A stretch of 64,000 bases of DNA from Cordylochernes scorpioides (Eukaryota > Arthropoda > Arachnida > Pseudoscorpiones > Chernetidae). The notes beneath the pieces are model-generated. The model did not search any database and was not told the origin of the DNA. It was given only the letters and a program-made list of their open reading frames with translations. The DNA is taken from assembly GCA_030710605.1 (NCBI GenBank), contig CP092868.1:31995363-32059362 (forward strand), read 5' to 3'. The translations under genes and the position numbers were made by a program. Within the stretch, counting starts at the first letter, position 1, and the number at the start of each line of letters is the position of its first letter. Below are positions 11,016 through 21,970 of this stretch, piece by piece.

Positions 11016-12630
11016 CGGACTCCTAATTACCACATTGTATCACTGTCTATCTCTCTACAGACTTTGCTTTGATAGACTGAGAACTCGGTCGAGATAGGCG
11101 CACGGTCTATTTGGAATGCACATTCGGTAAAATGAAGATTAACTTTTTGTAGCTTACTGGTACACTACTGGAAGTTGGCCCTTGTAAACTGTGACAAACA
11201 CTAATTACCACGTTGTAGCACTGTCTCTGCAGACTTTGCTTTGATAGACTGACAACTCGGTCGGGATAGACGCACGGTCTATTTGGATTACACATTCGGT
11301 AAAATGAAGATTAACTTCATGTTCCTGGAAGTTTTTCCTGTAAACTTTGACAAACACTAATTACCACACAGTAGCACTGTCTATCTATAGACATAGTCAA
11401 GGCTCACAGTCTATTTGGAATGCATATTCGGTAAAATGAAGATGAGCTTCTTGTAGCTCACTGGTACGCAGCTGGAAGTTTGTCCTTGTAAACTGTGGCA
11501 AACACTAATTACCACACTATAGCACTGTAGACTGTAATCTGTCTAAAGACGCTGGTAGACTGAGAACTCAGTTTGAATAAACACAGTCTATTTGAAATGC
11601 ACATTCAGCAAAATAAATATTAACATATTGTATCTCACTGGTATACTGCTGAAAGTAGGTCCTTGTACTGTAGCACTGTCTGTCTACAGATTCTTCTTTG
11701 GTAGACTGAGAACTCAGTTTGAATAAACATAGTCAAGGCTCACAGTCTACTTGGAATGTACATTCGGTAATATGAAGATTAACTTCTTGTAGATCACTGG
11801 TATACTGCTGGAAGTAGGTCCTTGTACTGTAGCACAGTCTGTCTACAGATTCTTCTTTGGTAGACTGAGAACTCAGTTTGAATAAACATAGTCAAGGCTC
11901 ACAGTCTACTTGGAATGTACATTCGGTAATATGAAGATTAACTTCTTGTAGATCACTGGTATACTGCTGGAAGTAGGTCCTTGTACTGTAGCACAGTCTG
12001 TCTACAGATTCTTCTTTGGTAGACTGAGAACTCAGTTTGAATAAACATAGTCAAGGCGCACAGTCTACTTGGAATGTACATTCGGTAATATGAAGATTAA
12101 CTTCTTGTAGATCACTGGTATACTGCTGGAAGTAGGTCCTTGTACTGTAGCACAGTCTGTCTACAGATTCTTCTTTGGTAGACTGAGAACTCAGTTTGAA
12201 TAAACATAGTCAAGGCGCACAGTCTACTTGGAATGTACATTCGGTAATATGAAGATTAACTTCTGGTATACTGCTGGAAGTAGGTCCTTGTACTGTAGCA
12301 CAGTTTTTCTACAGATTCTTCTTTGGTAGACTGAGAACTCAGTTTGAATAAACATAGTCAAGGCGCACAGTCTACTTGGAATGTACATTCAGCAAAATGA
12401 AGATTAACTTATTGTAGATCACTGGTATACTGCTGGAAGTAGGTCCTTGTACTGTAGCACAGTCTGTCTACAGATTCTTCTTTGGTAGACTGAGAACTCA
12501 GTTTGAATAGACATAGTCAAGGCGCACAGTCTACTTGGAATGTACATTCGGTAATACGAAGATTAACTTGTAACACACTGGTATACTGCTGGGAGTTGGT
12601 CAGTTGTAAACTATAACAAATATTCCATTA
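11016..12630. repeat. 159-bp satellite array
   Basis: About ten tandem units. In the homogeneous part (11660-12600) 'cttgtactgtagcac' recurs at 11821, 11980 and 12139, giving exactly 159 bp. Each unit carries 'tagactgagaactcagtttg', 'cacagtctacttggaatg', 'cattcggtaatatgaagatt' and 'cactggtatactgctgg'. Units to the left (11020-11650) are more diverged and of varying length, and the last unit is degenerate. Adjacent central units differ by only a few bases, which suggests recent homogenisation. It is non-coding. Confidence 0.95.
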
Positions 12631-12649
12631 CATTCAGAAAAAACGTATC

Positions 12650-12825
12650 CCCTGATCGTACAACTGAAATTTGACGATGGCTTGCGCCATCTATAGGATT
12701 AAATATCAACTAATCTTTGATTTATTTTTTTAGAATATTTGCCAAAAATATACTCTTTTTGATAAATATTTTTTAAAAGTCAACCACGTATACGTTTTAT
12801 GCTGTTGGTCTTTGTCCAAAAATAT
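12650..12825. repeat. Decayed copy of the hammerhead-associated repeat
   Basis: It holds 'cgtacaactgaaatttgacg', 'atggcttgcgccatct' and 'aaatatcaactaatctttga', then 'gtcaaccacgtatacgtttt' and 'atgctgttggtc'. The order matches 43790-43960, but the catalytic core has decayed. Confidence 0.7.
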
Positions 12826-13476
12826 TCAAATTATTTCAATAACAGACTAACCCGCTATTTTTTATTGAATAAATGATTATAATGATGATATATGAATAGT
12901 TTCCTATTATCACTGTTGTGCTAAATTTATAATTTTGATCTTCTTTTCGTTTGTCTAATTTTGACCATCTCGAATCTTCCAAAAATAGGTATTTAAAAAA
13001 ATGATCATAAGATAAGATTTATAAACGTTTTAAAAAAAATGTAATCTAGTTTTATGGCTTATCATCCTTAATATAGGATGTGACTATGTGAAATGTGAAC
13101 CATTTGCGGGAATAAAGGATGTCTTTTGTTAGAAACATGAAGGTCGGTTGAGCTGTGGTTCTATTTTAGCGCTCACTCAACTCAATGGCTCCCGACCTTC
13201 TAAATGTTCTCAATGGAATTTCTCTATCTGATCCCTGTCTCAACTTCAGCTATTTTAGCTGTTGGTCCATACATGTAGCTTCGTTTGTTTCCCAATATAG
13301 CCTATTGAATTGGCATATTGGATTAATACATCTACACACATATCGACGTGCTATAATTGACTAGAAGTAATACTTCTAGGTCTCCGTATTGGAGGGCACA
13401 TGTTAAACCCGAAAACTCGATAAATAAAAGAATTGTAAAAAGATACCAAACCCTAGATTCCTCTTTTTTTCTTATA

Positions 13477-13821
13477 CAGTAAAACCTCCATGAATGGACA
13501 CTCCGTCTAGAGGACACCTCTCTACAAAGGACAATTTGAAGATAATTATCTGCAGCGCTGGCAGAGACGCCATATTCATTTTACATAGTGTATATAATGC
13601 ATATCATATTTTTTTAAATAGTGCAGACTGTGCATTTTGCATGTATTGACAAGATGCCAATAAAATTATTTTAATTGTCAAAAAAAATTCTCTACAAAGA
13701 ACAGTTTTCAACGACAAAATTACCATTTTTACTATATAACAACTCTCCAGTAAGAGGATACCTCTCCATAAAGGACACTTTTGCTCTGCGATTAGGTGTT
13801 CTTTATAGAGAGGTTTTACTG
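13477..13821. mobile_element. MITE with CAGTAAAACCTC ends
   Basis: A 345-bp element with terminal inverted repeats 'cagtaaaacctcc' and 'gaggttttactg', preceded by TA (13475-13476). The right TA is shifted by two bases. The subterminal phrases 'aggacacctctctacaaagg' and 'cctctccataaaggacac' mirror each other. An antisense fragment of its middle part is at 54740-54890 and a shorter relative is at 14093-14258. TA targets and these termini fit the Tc1/mariner (pogo-like) MITE type. Confidence 0.8.
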
Positions 13822-14092
13822 TGTATATATATTTTGTGGAGGGAAATGGTTGAGATTAATCTCCAGTCTCAAATTTGGACCGTGGGTGTGTGAGTTTGTC
13901 GTGGTACCAGGAAGCGCCATCTGGTCCCAACACGTGGACGTAATTACGTCCAACTGCCATTTGGCCTCTCTACCCCTGTAGTCAGAATTCTAACATCCAC
14001 TACTGATTGGGCACTTCTTTGTTTCGTATTTGCACATTTTACTAACTTCTTTGTCATCCTATCTATCCATTTGATATTTCTACAGTAGAACC

Positions 14093-14258
14093 TCCTTTTA
14101 AAGGACACCTAATTGCAGAGCCAAAGTGTTTTTTTAGAGAAAGATGTCCTCTTACCGGAGATTTTCTAAATAGTAAAAAATCTAATTTTGGTAATTAAAA
14201 TTGTCCTTTATAGAGAGGTGTCCTCTAGCGCGAGTGTCTTCTCGTGGAGGTTCTACTG
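14093..14258. mobile_element. Short MITE with CAGTAGAACCTCC ends
   Basis: A 166-bp element with 13-bp terminal inverted repeats (cagtagaacctcc and ggaggttctactg), flanked by TA at 14091-14092 and 14259-14260. It shares the 'aaaggacacct' and 'atagagaggtgtcct' subterminal phrases with 13477-13821. It has no coding capacity. Confidence 0.88.
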
Positions 14259-15039
14259 TAAATGAATTCTCAAGGCCAAATGAACAAATAGGGTGACAAA
14301 AAAGAAGTTTGAAGAAGATTTTATGAAGAGTATAGCCCTCTAAATTAAGTATTCAAAATGAATTGTGTGGAAATTTGCAGAACATGTACTCCAATGATCA
14401 TATGGAGATTGTCTATTGACCATACTAGAGTGGTAGATCAAGGAATTATTTGGTTTAGGAATCTAATAGAAGGATCTGGAATTAAATGCCATACAAAGAG
14501 GTGAAGCTAATTGTTCAGAGAATAGGGTAAACTGGCGTTCTAAGATGGCCGACCCCTGTATCATAGATAGCTGTACTAGATGATTTTGAGAACCTTCTCA
14601 AAACCGCGTGTTCTTAACACAAATAAAATCAGACTTTAGTGAAGGCAGAATATATTTTTTAAAATTAAGTAATTCATATTTGAACACAGCACAAGAACTT
14701 AATTCATTGTTAAATTGAAATTCGTTTGCAATATTGTTTATTACCACAAGTGAAGAAGCATGTTTATTCTACCATCAACTATGTATATCAATGTTTTGTA
14801 CATATGTCATATTCAAATGACATATTTGTAGGGATAATTTTATTGTTGAATTTCATTTTGATGTATTGTATACATTTGATCATTAATAAATTATGTTTGA
14901 GATATCAAAACTGCCTTTTTGTTTAAACACAACAACGTGTGAACGGGTACAGCTAGGTGTAGCAGAGTATCAAACATAAAGTTATCTTGACAAATATAGA
15001 TTAAGTAGGGATTGGATGTTTGCTAGAATCGTTTTAGTT
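14259..15039. other. Unassigned sequence
   Basis: AT-rich DNA with no gene or repeat family that I can identify. The last part may belong to the Helitron whose 3' end is at 15095. Confidence 0.35.
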
Positions 15040-15095
15040 TATTAGGCAAACTTTTACTCGGGTAAAAACCGGGCGAAGCCAGGTACACTAGCTAG
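15040..15095 (+). mobile_element. Helitron 3' end
   Basis: The sequence 'cttttactcgggtaaaaacc' is followed by 'gggcgaagccaggtac' (a GC-rich hairpin) and the terminal CTAG at 15092-15095 with host T next. The same terminal pattern closes the Helitrons at 59959, 38100 and 25274. I cannot place the 5' end. Confidence 0.7.
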
Positions 15096-15692
15096 TATAA
15101 TAAGTAAAATAATTAATAGATGGAAATTTTTCATGGAGGAAATAGGATGATCCTCTCTGTCTGTTACTTGCTTCTTCTCTACAATATACGAAAGTAAATA
15201 AAAGGAAATCTAACATAGATGCCTATTGATTCCGAATGCTCAATTGATCATCCTTGTTATAGCAACGGCGAAGGCGGCAATACCATAGTTTCAATTACAA
15301 TTATTTTATTTCCAAAGCGCTATATCCCTCAAGGAATACTTGCGCCAAACAAGGAGAAAAGTTTATTTACATAAGTTATTTACATTATTCAACGCATGAA
15401 AACACTAGAGATCCAGATTTTGTAGAAAGTTCAGAATGTATTTACAAAATGAATTGAACTTTAAATAGGATTTTTTTTTATCGGAAATCAAATCGTTAAG
15501 TCCACAAGCAACTAGTTCATTCTTCATTCTATAATCTTGAAATTTGTTGATGATCTATGGATAAGTTTCTCAGATCAGATATCATGATTCTGGAATCGAT
15601 AAAGTCTGAGATCATTATCTGTCTTAGTTTTCTTAGTATTCCTATGTAATGTTTGTTAATATTATAATCCCTTTGGTAAAATTATAAATAAA

Positions 15693-15925
15693 AGACAGCT
15701 GTGTGAGGGAAGAATTTCTTTTATATATATCGGTCATACAAGCTTTCTGGCTCAACAGATCTTCGACGGGTATAACTAACTTACTAAGATTTTCTGATTT
15801 TAAACCTTTAAATTCAGAAAATCTCAGTAGCGTAGTTATACCAGTCGAAGATCTGTTCAGCCTAAAAACTTATATTGCCGATATATATAAAAAGAAATTC
15901 TTCCCTCAGCTATCTTTTATTTATT
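15693..15925. mobile_element. Near-perfect 233-bp palindrome (foldback)
   Basis: Two arms of about 113 bp ('gagggaagaatttctttt', 'acagatcttcgac', 'gggtataact', 'agattttctga' and their complements) meet at a loop of about 8-10 bases near 15808. The arms differ at roughly one position in ten. Outside the arms, 'tattcctatgtaatgtttgt' (from about 15637) and 'tattcctatttaatgtttgt' (from about 15925) form a direct repeat of about 22 bp with one mismatch. It has no coding content, and the open frame through it is incidental. Confidence 0.8.
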
Positions 15926-16471
15926 CCTATTTAATGTTTGTTAAAGAAATCTAGTCAAAAGGACACAATAGGTAGTTATATGTAAAAACATGTTCAGAGT
16001 TCTCGGTGATTAGGCTTCAAGCCGGAGATAAGGCCAAGAGGTACTGCCGGGTGTAGAGGCCATTTGACCACCCCAGTTGACGACTACTCAAGTGGCCCCT
16101 GTGACTCAACGTGTCCCAAAAGAATGGCTCCACTTTGAACGCTGTATTTCTCTTGAAAGATTCGTTTTCTCCTTTTTACAACTATGAAACATCATTCGAG
16201 GTTTCATAATGAATTTTAACAAGTAAGGAGAGGTTTACGTATATCTATAAGATTCGTTCTATAAGAATGCCAGAGATTTCTTAGGATTTTGTGAAAGACG
16301 TTTTGGAAATCCTAAATATAAGTCTCCAAAATTGTCAAATTTTCACTATCAATTTTTAACAAATAAAGTGTTAATTCTCTAAGCCATTATATCCATAAAA
16401 CACAAAGAGCATCAATAGACATAGAAATTCCTTAAGTTTATATTTTAGTTTTGTCTATATAAACCCCAATA
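15926..16471. other. Unassigned sequence
   Basis: No gene or known repeat is seen, only AT-rich intergenic DNA. Confidence 0.35.
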
Positions 16472-16584
16472 CAGTTAAACCTGTCTATAGCACCCCCTCT
16501 TGGAACTCACAAAAATAGGGTGCTATAGAGAGGGGGTGCTATAGACAGGTCACTTTTAATGTAAATCTCGCATCGTACTACATA

Positions 16585-17864
16585 CAAGGTATGTCCCATA
16601 AGTTCCCGGACTGGGTCCATAAAAAAATAAATAAATGAAAAATGTAAATGAATTTGACTGTTTATTATAGAAAAAATATCTGGCTACACGGTGGTACCAA
16701 TATCGAGGCGGTACTTACGCGCGCGCCAAGGTTATTCTAATTTATTTAAAGGTCACACCTAGCGCTGCGGCGATTTTACGATGGAACAAAAATTGAAGCA
16801 GAGGATTTGCATAGAATTTTGTGTGAAACTTCAAATATCAGCAACCGAAACTTTTGAAATGCTTAATAAAGCATTCCCCAATGACGCCCCAAAGAGAACA
16901 ACTGTTTTTGAATGGCATTCTAGATTTAAAGCTGGCAGAATTTCCAATGAAGATGATCCTCGTCAAGGACGCCCAAAATTTCAAAGGACTGATGTAAATG
17001 TGCAAAAAATCACCGATTTGATAAAAGAAAATCCTCGAACCACTTTGCTGGAGCTAGAGCAAGACACAGGCATCTCTAAAACAACGATTGGAAGGATCGT
17101 AACCGAAGATTTGAAGCTCAAAAAGACTCCTGCAAAATTCATCCCAAGATTCCTCACCAATGAGCAAAAACTGTGTCGGCTTGCAACCTGTGAGGACATG
17201 ATGTAAATGACAAGAACGGATCCAGAATGGAAAGACAAGATAATCACAGGCGACGAGACATGGGTCTATGGCTATGACCCTGAAACCAAACCTCAATCTG
17301 CCGAGTGGAGAGGTTAGGGTGAGCCTAAACCCAAAAAATCCAGAAACAAGGTGTTGCTGGTCGCTTTTTCGGATAACAAGGGCATTGTTCATCACGAGTA
17401 TCTTCCTGCAGGCCAAACAGTTATTAAGGAAATGTATTTGGGCATTCTTCGCCGTCTAAGGGAAGCGATTCGAAAAAAAAGGCCAGAAAAATGGACTAAT
17501 GGTGGCTGGATCCTACACCATGACAATGCTCGCCCTCACACAGCGCACTTGATGACTAGCTTTTTGGCGAAAAACGGGACACAAATCCTTCTTCAACCAC
17601 CCTATTTCCCAGACATCGCACCAAATGACTTTTTCCTGTTCCCCAAACTTAAAGCAGTTCTAAAAGGAAGACATTTTGACACCAGCATTGAAGAGCATTC
17701 CAAAAAAGGCTTATAAAAACTGTTTCGACAATTGGGAGAAACGATGGCGCTGGTGCGTTGAAGCAAGGGGGGATTACTTTGAAAAGTTTTAATAAAAAAA
17801 TTTAAAAAAAATCTTACCTTTTTTTTTTATGGACCCAGTCCGGGAACTTATGGGACATACCTTG
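16585..17864 (+). mobile_element. Mariner transposon, 1280 bp, complete ends
   Basis: Perfect terminal inverted repeats of at least 36 bp, starting 'caaggtatgtcccataag' and continuing 'ttcccggactgggtccat', lie at 16585-16620 and in inverse at 17829-17864. The TA target is duplicated at 16583-16584 and 17865-17866. The total length and the one-frame transposase are typical of the mariner family. The termini are identical, which suggests either recent insertion or little decay of the ends. The internal gene is nevertheless broken, so this copy could move only with a transposase in trans. Confidence 0.95.
16781..17792 (+). pseudogene. Mariner transposase pseudogene
   Basis: One frame runs from ATG 16781 through the N-terminal helix-turn-helix region (TTVFEWHSRFKAG, about residues 45-60) to the catalytic domain: first Asp in TGDETW, second in HHDNARPHTA, third in PDIAPNDFF, giving the DD34D triad of mariner. 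It is broken by an in-frame TAA at 17204-17206 and a TAG at 17315-17317. A shift in the A-run near 17701-17707 moves the last ~28 codons (WEKRW ... GDYFEKF) into another frame ending TAA at 17790-17792. The reconstructed length of about 337 residues is normal for the family. With two stops and a frameshift the product cannot be made, so it is a dead copy. Confidence 0.93.
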
Positions 17865-17915
17865 TATTTAAAATCGGGCGCTATTTAGAGGGGGCGCTAT
17901 AGACAGGTTTAACTC

Positions 17916-18187
17916 TATATATAATTATTTATTTTACAAAACAAACATTGATAAATAATAGTTTGAGTCTTATATTTGGCTGAGAGAATTTGTATATAAA
18001 AGAAAAAAAACCCTTAAATATTAATTATATTTCCCTCCTCAAAATACATAAATATTAGTTAAATTTTAAGATTCAGTTTGGCATGTACTCCTGTAGATGG
18101 GTTTCAGAATACCCGACAGCTTGAGAGAATATATAAAACAAGAGAAACTCGGAGAGAAGCCATTTATTATTGTTATTAAATAAATTG
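17916..18187. other. Unassigned sequence
   Basis: AT-rich DNA without a recognised element. Confidence 0.3.
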
Positions 18188-18198
18188 TCTAATGAATA

Positions 18199-18241
18199 TG
18201 GAACGCTTCACGATTTTGCGTGTCATCCTTGCGCAGGGGCC

Positions 18242-18281
<40 letters not shown>

Positions 18282-18302
18282 ACCGCTGAAAAAGCGTGTA
18301 CA
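18199..18302 (-). pseudogene. U6: U6 snRNA retropseudogene
   Basis: The minus strand carries an essentially full-length U6 spliceosomal RNA: 5' hairpin, 'catatactaaaattggaa', the ACAGAGA box (18252-18258), the AGC triad in 'gattagcatggcc', 'gcgcaaggatgacacgc' and the 3' 'gtgaagcgttcca'. Two facts argue against a working gene. It is flanked by an 11-bp perfect direct repeat (tctaatgaata, 18188-18198 and 18303-18313), as left by LINE-mediated retroposition. The usual T-run terminator is absent after the last U6 base. The 5' stem (GTAC.CGCT, loop, AGCG.GTAC) differs from the textbook sequence but still pairs, so it may reflect the host's own U6 variant. Confidence 0.92.
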
Positions 18303-18313
18303 TCTAATGAATA

Positions 18314-19017
18314 GAGAATGACTTCTTGGGTAGCAATTTAAAACCTCAATTTTGAAATTCCATTTAATAGCAGTGTGTTACGTATCCTTTAAAAGATTAA
18401 TATTACCTAAGTTTTTGAAGATCAAGGGAGAAAAAACCTTCGGTTAAAAAGTCTATTCAAATCGTTATTATAAGGTTCGCCATAGAATCCAAAAATATAA
18501 AGAAATGTTTCTGCTATCATGGCGAAAAGAAGTAAACATACAAGGCGTTAAAAGTTGAGATGTAATCGAAGTTCATTTTTCGTTTTAAAGATTTTTTCAG
18601 AAAATCTCGATGGATACCAAAACGGATACGAAGAGTATTGCATTGTAATCAAATACACAGAAGGCCTTCTTCCTTTTTCCTCTTTATTTAGACACTTGCG
18701 ATTAAACATCTGGCAATCTTCCATATTTTCACTTTTAATGGATACACGCAACACAATTTAGCCGCGAATTTATTAAAGTTTTTTTTATTATTTTTCTGTC
18801 GACCTCTCATGTCACAATTGCCTTCACTTCATCGACTACTATTGTATCAGTAGAATGGTGTTAAAAAGTGAACCATTTTTTGTTTATTGATCGGCATACA
18901 TAGTAGCTAGATGTAATCCTTTGTCTTCCCGAGTTTTTAGCTTGGATTGCCACTCTTCCATTGCGGCTTGTTGTTTCTTTGTTTCCACTGCTAATTGCTG
19001 TCATTATGATAATTGCA
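18314..19017. other. Unassigned sequence
   Basis: No gene, RNA or repeat family is identified here. Confidence 0.35.
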
Positions 19018-19044
19018 TATCTCTCTCTCTCTCTCTCTCTCTCT
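19018..19044. repeat. (TC)n microsatellite
   Basis: An uninterrupted run of CT dinucleotides of about 26 bp. Confidence 0.95.
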
Positions 19045-19379
19045 TGTTGCTGAAGCGATCGTTAGTGTGTTTCTTCCGCCCAAATTATAGGACACACTAC
19101 GATCTTCTGGAATTTAATTAAGAAAGTTCTTTTTCTCTATCTCTCGCTCTCTTTCTCCCATCTTTTTCAAGCTTTGTGGTGATGGAAATATTTGTTGCGA
19201 CGATTGTAAATATCTTGATTATCTCTTTTTTTATGTGTGTTTTGTTGGTCTGTATGTTGATAATGGCGTCCATTGACTTTCTTTCTCTTTCTCCTATCTT
19301 TAATCGTTGTTGGGTGAGGCCCATTGTTTGAAAATTTGAAAGTTTTCGACTATTATGGATTTTACAAAGGAATTTATCT

Positions 19380-19628
19380 AAAGAAACAAAGGTCGCCTCT
19401 CCCGTCAAAATAGACGTCAAAACTAGACGCCATCTATTAACCGTCGCCGCAACTACCAGCCTAGGGTCGGTAACAAAGCCACAATACCAGCTTTGGCAAA
19501 CTGAAAAGCGTCCACCTAGAGACCATGGTTTTAGGCTGATGGCTCTCGTAGTTTTGACGTCTATTTTGACGGTAGAGGCGACCTTTGTCTCTTTAGATCG
19601 ATATCCTCCCGGCAAAATTTCCATCTAT
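19380..19628 (-). mobile_element. Snap-back element family B, copy 2
   Basis: A 249-bp element in the opposite orientation to copies 1 and 3, flanked by a perfect 14-bp duplication (aaaggaatttatct, 19366-19379 and 19629-19642). The inverted arms hold 'acaaaggtcgcctctcc' and 'gtcaaaatagacgtc'. The loop carries 'gacgccatctatt', 'cgtcgccgcaacta' and 'ccaccta'-type sequence shared with copy 3. An open frame across the minus strand (19118-19624) is a by-product of the arms. Confidence 0.88.
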
Positions 19629-20002
19629 AAAGGAATTTATCTCTTAAGCAATTTTAAAATTATATTATAGGAAAAAACAAAGAAGTTGAATTTTACTGTG
19701 ATCATGTGGATTAATTAGGAACAAAATATCTTCCAGATTGTGCAACTGAAAACTGCAGATGTCTTGCGTAATCTTTTGCAATATATATCAATTAATCGTT
19801 GATTTGTAATCAAAAATTATTCCTGAATATTGGTTATATAACCTTTCTCTTGATTAATCACTAAGTCTATATTATTACAGTGTTCTCTTTCTCTCTTAAT
19901 TCTTGCAGCTATAAAGTTTGTAGAAATCGGATTAATAGATAACACTACGGGAATCGTAACCAAGTCCTAGTGAAACACAGAAAAAGGCAACTACTTTAAG
20001 TA

Positions 20003-20289
20003 CACCAATACCTCGCTTTGCGTCGTTTCGTTTTGCGTTTTTTTCGAAGTTGCGTCGCTGCTTAATTTTTTACTGATTTTCACTGTGCGTCGTTAGATTT
20101 TCAAAGTTGCGTTGTTTTGGATTCGAGTCTTTATTATTATTATTATTATTTTTATTTTTATTTTTTTTTTTAAATATGGCAACACCTTTGTTTTTGATTG
20201 CGCCTTCACATATTTTCACTTTGCGTCGTTTCAATTTGCGTCGTGTTTTTTTTTGGAACGTAACCCCGACGCAAAGCGAGGTATGGGTG
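20003..20289. mobile_element. MITE with CACCAATACCTCGC ends
   Basis: A 287-bp element with about 23-bp inverted ends ('caccaatacctcgctttgcg' and 'cgcaaagcgaggtatgggtg', one mismatch), flanked by TA. The interior repeats 'tttgcgtcgttt'-like phrases and an (ATT)n tract. A second copy at 46243-47143 is interrupted by a Penelope-like element. Confidence 0.88.
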
Positions 20290-21070
20290 TAATCTGTTTT
20301 TTAAGAAATGTGATTCTTAGACTTATTGACGCGTTATAAAGAAAGGAAAATTATTCTCAAGAAAGTTTAGTTTGACCCATATCTGAAATTATTATTATTA
20401 TTGCGTATGATATTGTTTTTTACAGCACAATACAACAATGTTGGCAAGTTTCTCTAGAGTGGAATGTCGAGGTGACGAATCCACTCCAGGGCCTCCTCTG
20501 TGCACCGGTGGATTAGTGCTGTAAAGACCAGGATATCCTAAAGGATATTTGGTCATCAGTTGGTGATATCTGTCGATCAAAAGATCTAGCCCGAGGGCGC
20601 ATGCCGGCCATCACCTTCCTCGGAAGAAGCCGCTCCTAACATGGAGGACAGACGCTTCATCAGCCGTTCCTAACATGGATGCAGACGCTGGAGTAGTTGT
20701 TGTTGGCTACAGCCTTTGGTTGATTACATGGCGGGCTGGACTCGCCATTTGACTCAGAGTCGTCATTGGGCTTTTGTGGCTTTTTGTAGAGGTACCAGTG
20801 CCACCTGGTACCCCACCACGCCCATAATAGCACGAAACGGTGTTTACAATGTATTGTGTGATACAGGACTATGACGGAAACTGCTCCTGACCAATATAAC
20901 ACAGGTACGTCTTTCTCTAGATTGTTGTTGGTTAGAACACCCCACCTCTATGACAGAAGGTGTAGTGCCATTTAAAGCCGCACGTATAATAACACACACA
21001 CACACACACACTAAATTCACCTTTTTTTAATACCTCAAAGTACACAAACCATTCAACCAAAGTTCAATAT
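20290..21070. other. Unassigned sequence with (AC)n run
   Basis: No gene is recognised. GC-richer text at 20455-20900 has a duplicated phrase 'gccg.tcctaacatgga' near 20630 and 20665 and could be a decayed element of unknown type. An (AC)n microsatellite lies at about 20993-21010. Confidence 0.4.
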
Positions 21071-21475
21071 AAACTCATGGACAGAACTTAAGAGGAACTT
21101 CCTTTTGAAGGAGACAGAGGCAATATTGTTCACACTTTGGTTATCTCAATATCTTCAATAAAGATCACTGTAATATCTTTCAGATTTTTGTCTGAATCAC
21201 GATATACCTGCTAAAAGGTACAACTTCCTTAAGTTTTGTCCATAAGTGGATATAGTGTATCTTCAATAAAGGTCACTGCAATAGCTTTCAGATTTTTGTC
21301 TGAATCCTGATATACATGCTAAAAGTTACAACTTCCTTAAGTTTTGTCCATGAGTGGATATAGTGTGTTTTCAATAAAGGTCACTGTAATATCTTTCAGA
21401 GTTATTTACTGAATCCCGATATACATGGTAAAAGATACAACTTCCTTAAGTTTTGTCCATGAGTGTATCTATTCA
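21071..21475. mobile_element. Tandemly expanded MITE (ACTCATGGACA ends)
   Basis: The outer ends are 'actcatggacagaactta' and, inverted, 'aagttttgtccatgagtg'. Between them about 115 bp is repeated three times; each unit carries 'caataaaggtcactg', 'aatatctttcag', 'gaatcccgatatacatg', 'acaacttccttaag' and 'ttttgtccatgagtg'. The unit is the right-hand part of the MITE at 21696-21923, so the element has grown by internal tandem duplication. Confidence 0.85.
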
Positions 21476-21695
21476 ACCTGAACTTGGACAAGATAGATCC
21501 TGTGCAGCTGTCTAAAGGTAAGATATTGGGAAAAGTGTAATTTCAGTAAATCATCTTTTAAAAAATTTAAATCTTTTGTTTTTCAAAGGGAACGCTCGAA
21601 CTCTAAACTCCTTTCTTCATTTTAGTGAATATGAAATAATGGAATCTAAAGAGATAAAAATGGAATTTTAAAACAGAATGGTAAAAATCAAACTA

Positions 21696-21923
21696 CACTC
21701 ATCGACAAAAAACATAAGGAAGTGAAAAACTTTTGATATCACCGGTCGTCTGTTTGTTTGTTTATTTTGTTTTAAAGGAGACAGAGGCAATGTTGTTCAC
21801 ACTTGGTTATCTCGTGTATCTTCAATAAAGATCACTGTGTATCAAATATCTCCCAAGAGTTATTGTCTGAATCCCGATATACATGCTAAAATATACAACT
21901 TCCTTAAGTTTTGTCTATGAGTG
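21696..21923. mobile_element. MITE (CACTCATNGACAAAA ends), single-unit form
   Basis: A 228-bp element with TA on both sides (21694-21695 and 21924-21925). The ends 'cactcatcgacaaaa' and 'ttttgtctatgagtg' are inverted repeats, with 'ggaagt' and 'acttcc' further in. It is the simple form of the family that is tandemly expanded at 21071-21475, 56529-57281 and 60080-60864. Tc1/mariner-like by its TA target; non-coding. Confidence 0.88.
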
Positions 21924-21970
21924 TATCTTAAAATCATATATATTAAATCAACGGAATTGGGAAACGATTA

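Larger units (their letters stand above)
16472..17915. mobile_element. CAGTTAAACCTGTC MITE split by a mariner
   Basis: The outer MITE has inverted ends 'cagttaaacctgtctatagc' and 'gctatagacaggtttaactc' with TA on both sides (16470-16471 and 17916-17917). It is a copy of the 178-bp MITE at 26068-26245, interrupted by the mariner at 16585-17864. The uninterrupted copy supplies the empty site: 'catcgtactacgta' followed by 'tttaaaatcggg', which is exactly joined once the mariner and one TA are removed. Confidence 0.92.

Noticed and set aside
19118..19624. 168-codon frame on the minus strand
   Set aside because: It runs through the inverted arms of snap-back copy 2 and single-copy DNA without any domain.
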